A DNA stretch of 64,000 bases from assembly GCA_022457155.1 (NCBI GenBank), contig JAJGOT010000117.1, positions 585,001 to 649,000 of the forward strand, in the 5' to 3' direction. This document shows positions 62,087 to 64,000 of the stretch, one piece after another; the first letter of the stretch is position 1; each line of letters begins with the position of its first letter. The stretch comes from Cladopsammia gracilis (taxonomy: Eukaryota; Cnidaria; Anthozoa; Scleractinia; Dendrophylliidae). The notes beneath the pieces were generated by a model. It was not told the DNA's origin. It ran no database searches and worked only from the letters and a program-made list of their open reading frames with translations. Position numbers and translations under genes: made by a program.

Positions 62087-63175
62087 TCTTAAAATACCCT
62101 TTTTTTTTTTTTCTGTCGTGTCACCTGCCCCGGGAATCGGTTTTGCTGCGGCCAACACCGTACCTAGTTTACTTCCGGTTTTCAGAAATGGCGTAATCAG
62201 TGATGTCGGCAACTATAATTCAAATATTTACCGTTCTAATTTCGACGGAATTGTTAAAAATTAAATCTCTGTGATTTTCGGATGCGATCTATTTCTGGTA
62301 AAAGGAAAGCGAGTTGAATTTTTCTAACCAAATCATCGTTGAATAAAACACGTCCCGGCAGGTTCTCAAGCATTACTCCGTGGAGTCACGTTCAAATTCC
62401 GAACATCTCGTATTTATGTCACGCTATTTGATCGATCATGTTGATATTGTTAATTTATTCTAAACCCCGTCACCGATTCTCCAAAATGCCTGTGTTAAAA
62501 CAATCCTGATTCCTTGTAGTAGGTGGTTTCAAGGATTTTAAAGCGAAAAAAACAATACAAAGTTCAAAGAAAAAGATATAGACCTGAAATTGCAGCCTCT
62601 TTGAAGCAGAGTGCGGAATGTAAAGCGGACTGTGGAATGTAAATGTGGACTGGCCTGTGCATATTAATAGACTCTAGATTGTATATTGTGGACTCTAAAA
62701 TGAAAACCGAGTGGAAAATGAGACCAAACGAGCCAGTTTCGAAGCCCAACGGGCTCCTTGTTACGGTTTTGGAAGCTATCTTGACAGGTGAGAAATTATG
62801 GTTTTTGTATGAGAATCTAATGTCGGATAATTTTCGTAAAGCGGCTGTTCTAAGTCCAATCCCGAAAACGCATTCACTCTGGTTATTCTCATGGCCTTTA
62901 AAGTAACCTTATCTTAACTTTGCAAATTTAAAAGCCTTACTGATATACGTAATTTCCTACTTGTCAAGCTAAATCACTTGATAAGATCAATGAATGAAAA
63001 TATTGAAATGAACCGATTTCCGACGGCGTGACCCAGTTAAAAAAGAAAAACATAAAACTTTCTTATACAAGCGCATGAGTATAGGCTACCAGTGTAGCCT
63101 CTTGTTAACTGACAATTGGCCGAAAAAATAGTAGTTAACTGACAATTGGGTACCCCCACTAGCACCCTCATTTAG

Positions 63176-64000
63176 CAGTGCTAGATTAATTTGTCGTGTG
63201 TTTGGCCTTGTTTACAAAATGGTAAAGTAAGCTCACTGTAGCTGTCGAGAAAAAGCTGCGCCGGGTTTACAGCTCTTTACAGGCAAATTCACCGTGAGAA
63301 ACAACTTCAAGCATCACGCTTCAGTGAATGTTCTGACACCTATAGAATGAATTGAGTTCCATTGTAATAATCTAATGGATAGTATCAATTATATATCCGG
63401 AAAAATCTGGTCATTTCACGAACAGAAATCTAGAACCGGAAAGGAGGAAAGAGTTACGCGATTAACATCGGAACGGATAGATTACCGTCCAAAATGGTGG
63501 CGCTGTTCAGAAGTGTGTTACTTTTCCCAAGTTTATACCCTCTTAAAGTTTGATGTTCCCAATGTTTACGTATTTTTCTACGGAAGAGACGATAACTTAA
63601 TTTGTAATAGGAACGAAATTAAAAAAGTCCGTCAAGGTTGTTGAAAGGAGGTGTCGCAGAAGATTCCTGTCAGTTTTTAGAATTTTCAGTCAGTTCAGTT
63701 GCAACCTGTTGGTAAACGAACTTGAAATGTTCACCTGTATACAGACTTCTATTTTATGAGAGGGGTGAATGCAGCGATCTGTTTTTGGTCGTATCGTAAG
63801 TGTCTCAGTAAAGGCTGTAATTTTAGCTTGTATTCGCTACGCTTTATAGCTGCGTGGAGCTCGCTAAAACCTTCGTTGGCATTTTTGACAGTCTAGCGAC
63901 TGTTACGTTTAAGCCTAGCTTTTTCAGCTGCAAGTAGAAGGTAAGTCTTCTAAAAACCTATTAAGAAAAATTTAATACAGTGCACCAAGGATATAGATAA
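63176..64000. other. Unassigned right end
   Basis: An 89-codon plus-strand ORF (63375-63644) is open and starts with ATG, but I recognise nothing in it and see no splice or promoter support. Confidence 0.35.

Larger units (their letters stand above)
61006..63169. mobile_element. 2.16-kb TIR element with 6-bp TSD ATTTAG
   Basis: GAGGGTGCTGATGGGG at the left is mirrored by CCCCCACTAGCACCCTC at the right. ATTTAG lies outside both ends (61000-61005 and 63170-63175). Next to both ends are AGTTAACTGACAATTG units. No transposase is recognisable. Two 60-90-codon ORFs inside are unsupported. A nested MITE sits at 61078-61344. The superfamily is unknown. Confidence 0.65.

Noticed and set aside
1..64000. 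tRNA, rRNA or host protein-coding exons
   Set aside because: I looked for T-loop/acceptor patterns and known protein motifs outside the mobile elements and found none that I could support. Short exons cannot be excluded without transcript data.

Overview
The window looks like a repeat-dominated stretch of a metazoan nuclear genome. I see no host exon, tRNA or rRNA that I can defend. The mix of elements (Tx1/L1-like LINE, BEL/Pao LTR element, Penelope-like element, hAT, pogo, MULE-like and many MITEs, plus a Polinton/Maverick-type provirus) fits a marine invertebrate. A cnidarian, perhaps a coral or sea anemone, is my best guess, but this is inference from element content and not proof.

Layout. 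0-6.7 kb: nested non-autonomous DNA elements, including a 3.35-kb unit at 1907-5261 with long inverted ends and an AATT target-site duplication (TSD). 6.76-15.35 kb: a full-length minus-strand LINE bounded by a 17-bp TSD. It is interrupted by a 2.13-kb near-perfect palindrome (7831-9963, TSD ATCCTTA) and by a 282-bp MITE in ORF1 (8-bp TSD). 16.1-29.6 kb: a 13.5-kb Polinton/Maverick-like provirus with ~0.7-kb terminal inverted repeats (TIRs). 30.4-35 kb: LINE fragments, two inverted repeat arms and MITEs. 35.5-41.0 kb: a BEL/Pao element with LTRs, primer-binding site, polypurine tract and TSD ATTAT; its pol appears to lack the integrase core and its 3' LTR carries a MITE. 41.7-45 kb: a hAT element with a partial transposase, then a pogo-like element. 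45.6-50.3 kb: a MULE-like element whose inverted ends contain a GGTTCT-type minisatellite and transposase fragments. 50.3-64 kb: mostly unassigned AT-rich DNA with MITEs, a PIF/Harbinger-like element, a Penelope fragment with a hammerhead-ribozyme-like fold, and a 2.2-kb TIR element.

The provirus is the most interesting object. Its order is: TIR with an outward-facing small gene behind a CRE+TATA promoter; a minus-strand 177-aa ORF; a 118-residue ORF; retroviral-type integrase with chromodomain-like tail; two tandem penton-like capsid genes; small basic virion-type genes; major capsid protein; adenain-like protease; packaging ATPase; a run of small basic or hydrophobic proteins; a coiled-coil protein; and the second TIR with the second copy of the TIR gene. 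No protein-primed DNA polymerase B is visible anywhere between the TIRs. Several core genes carry in-frame stops and frameshifts, so this copy is decayed. Some small genes are still open, and many have their own TATA-like element 35-90 bp upstream of the ATG. The morphogenesis set (capsid proteins, protease, ATPase) is present, so the family once made particles or was carried by a polymerase-bearing relative.
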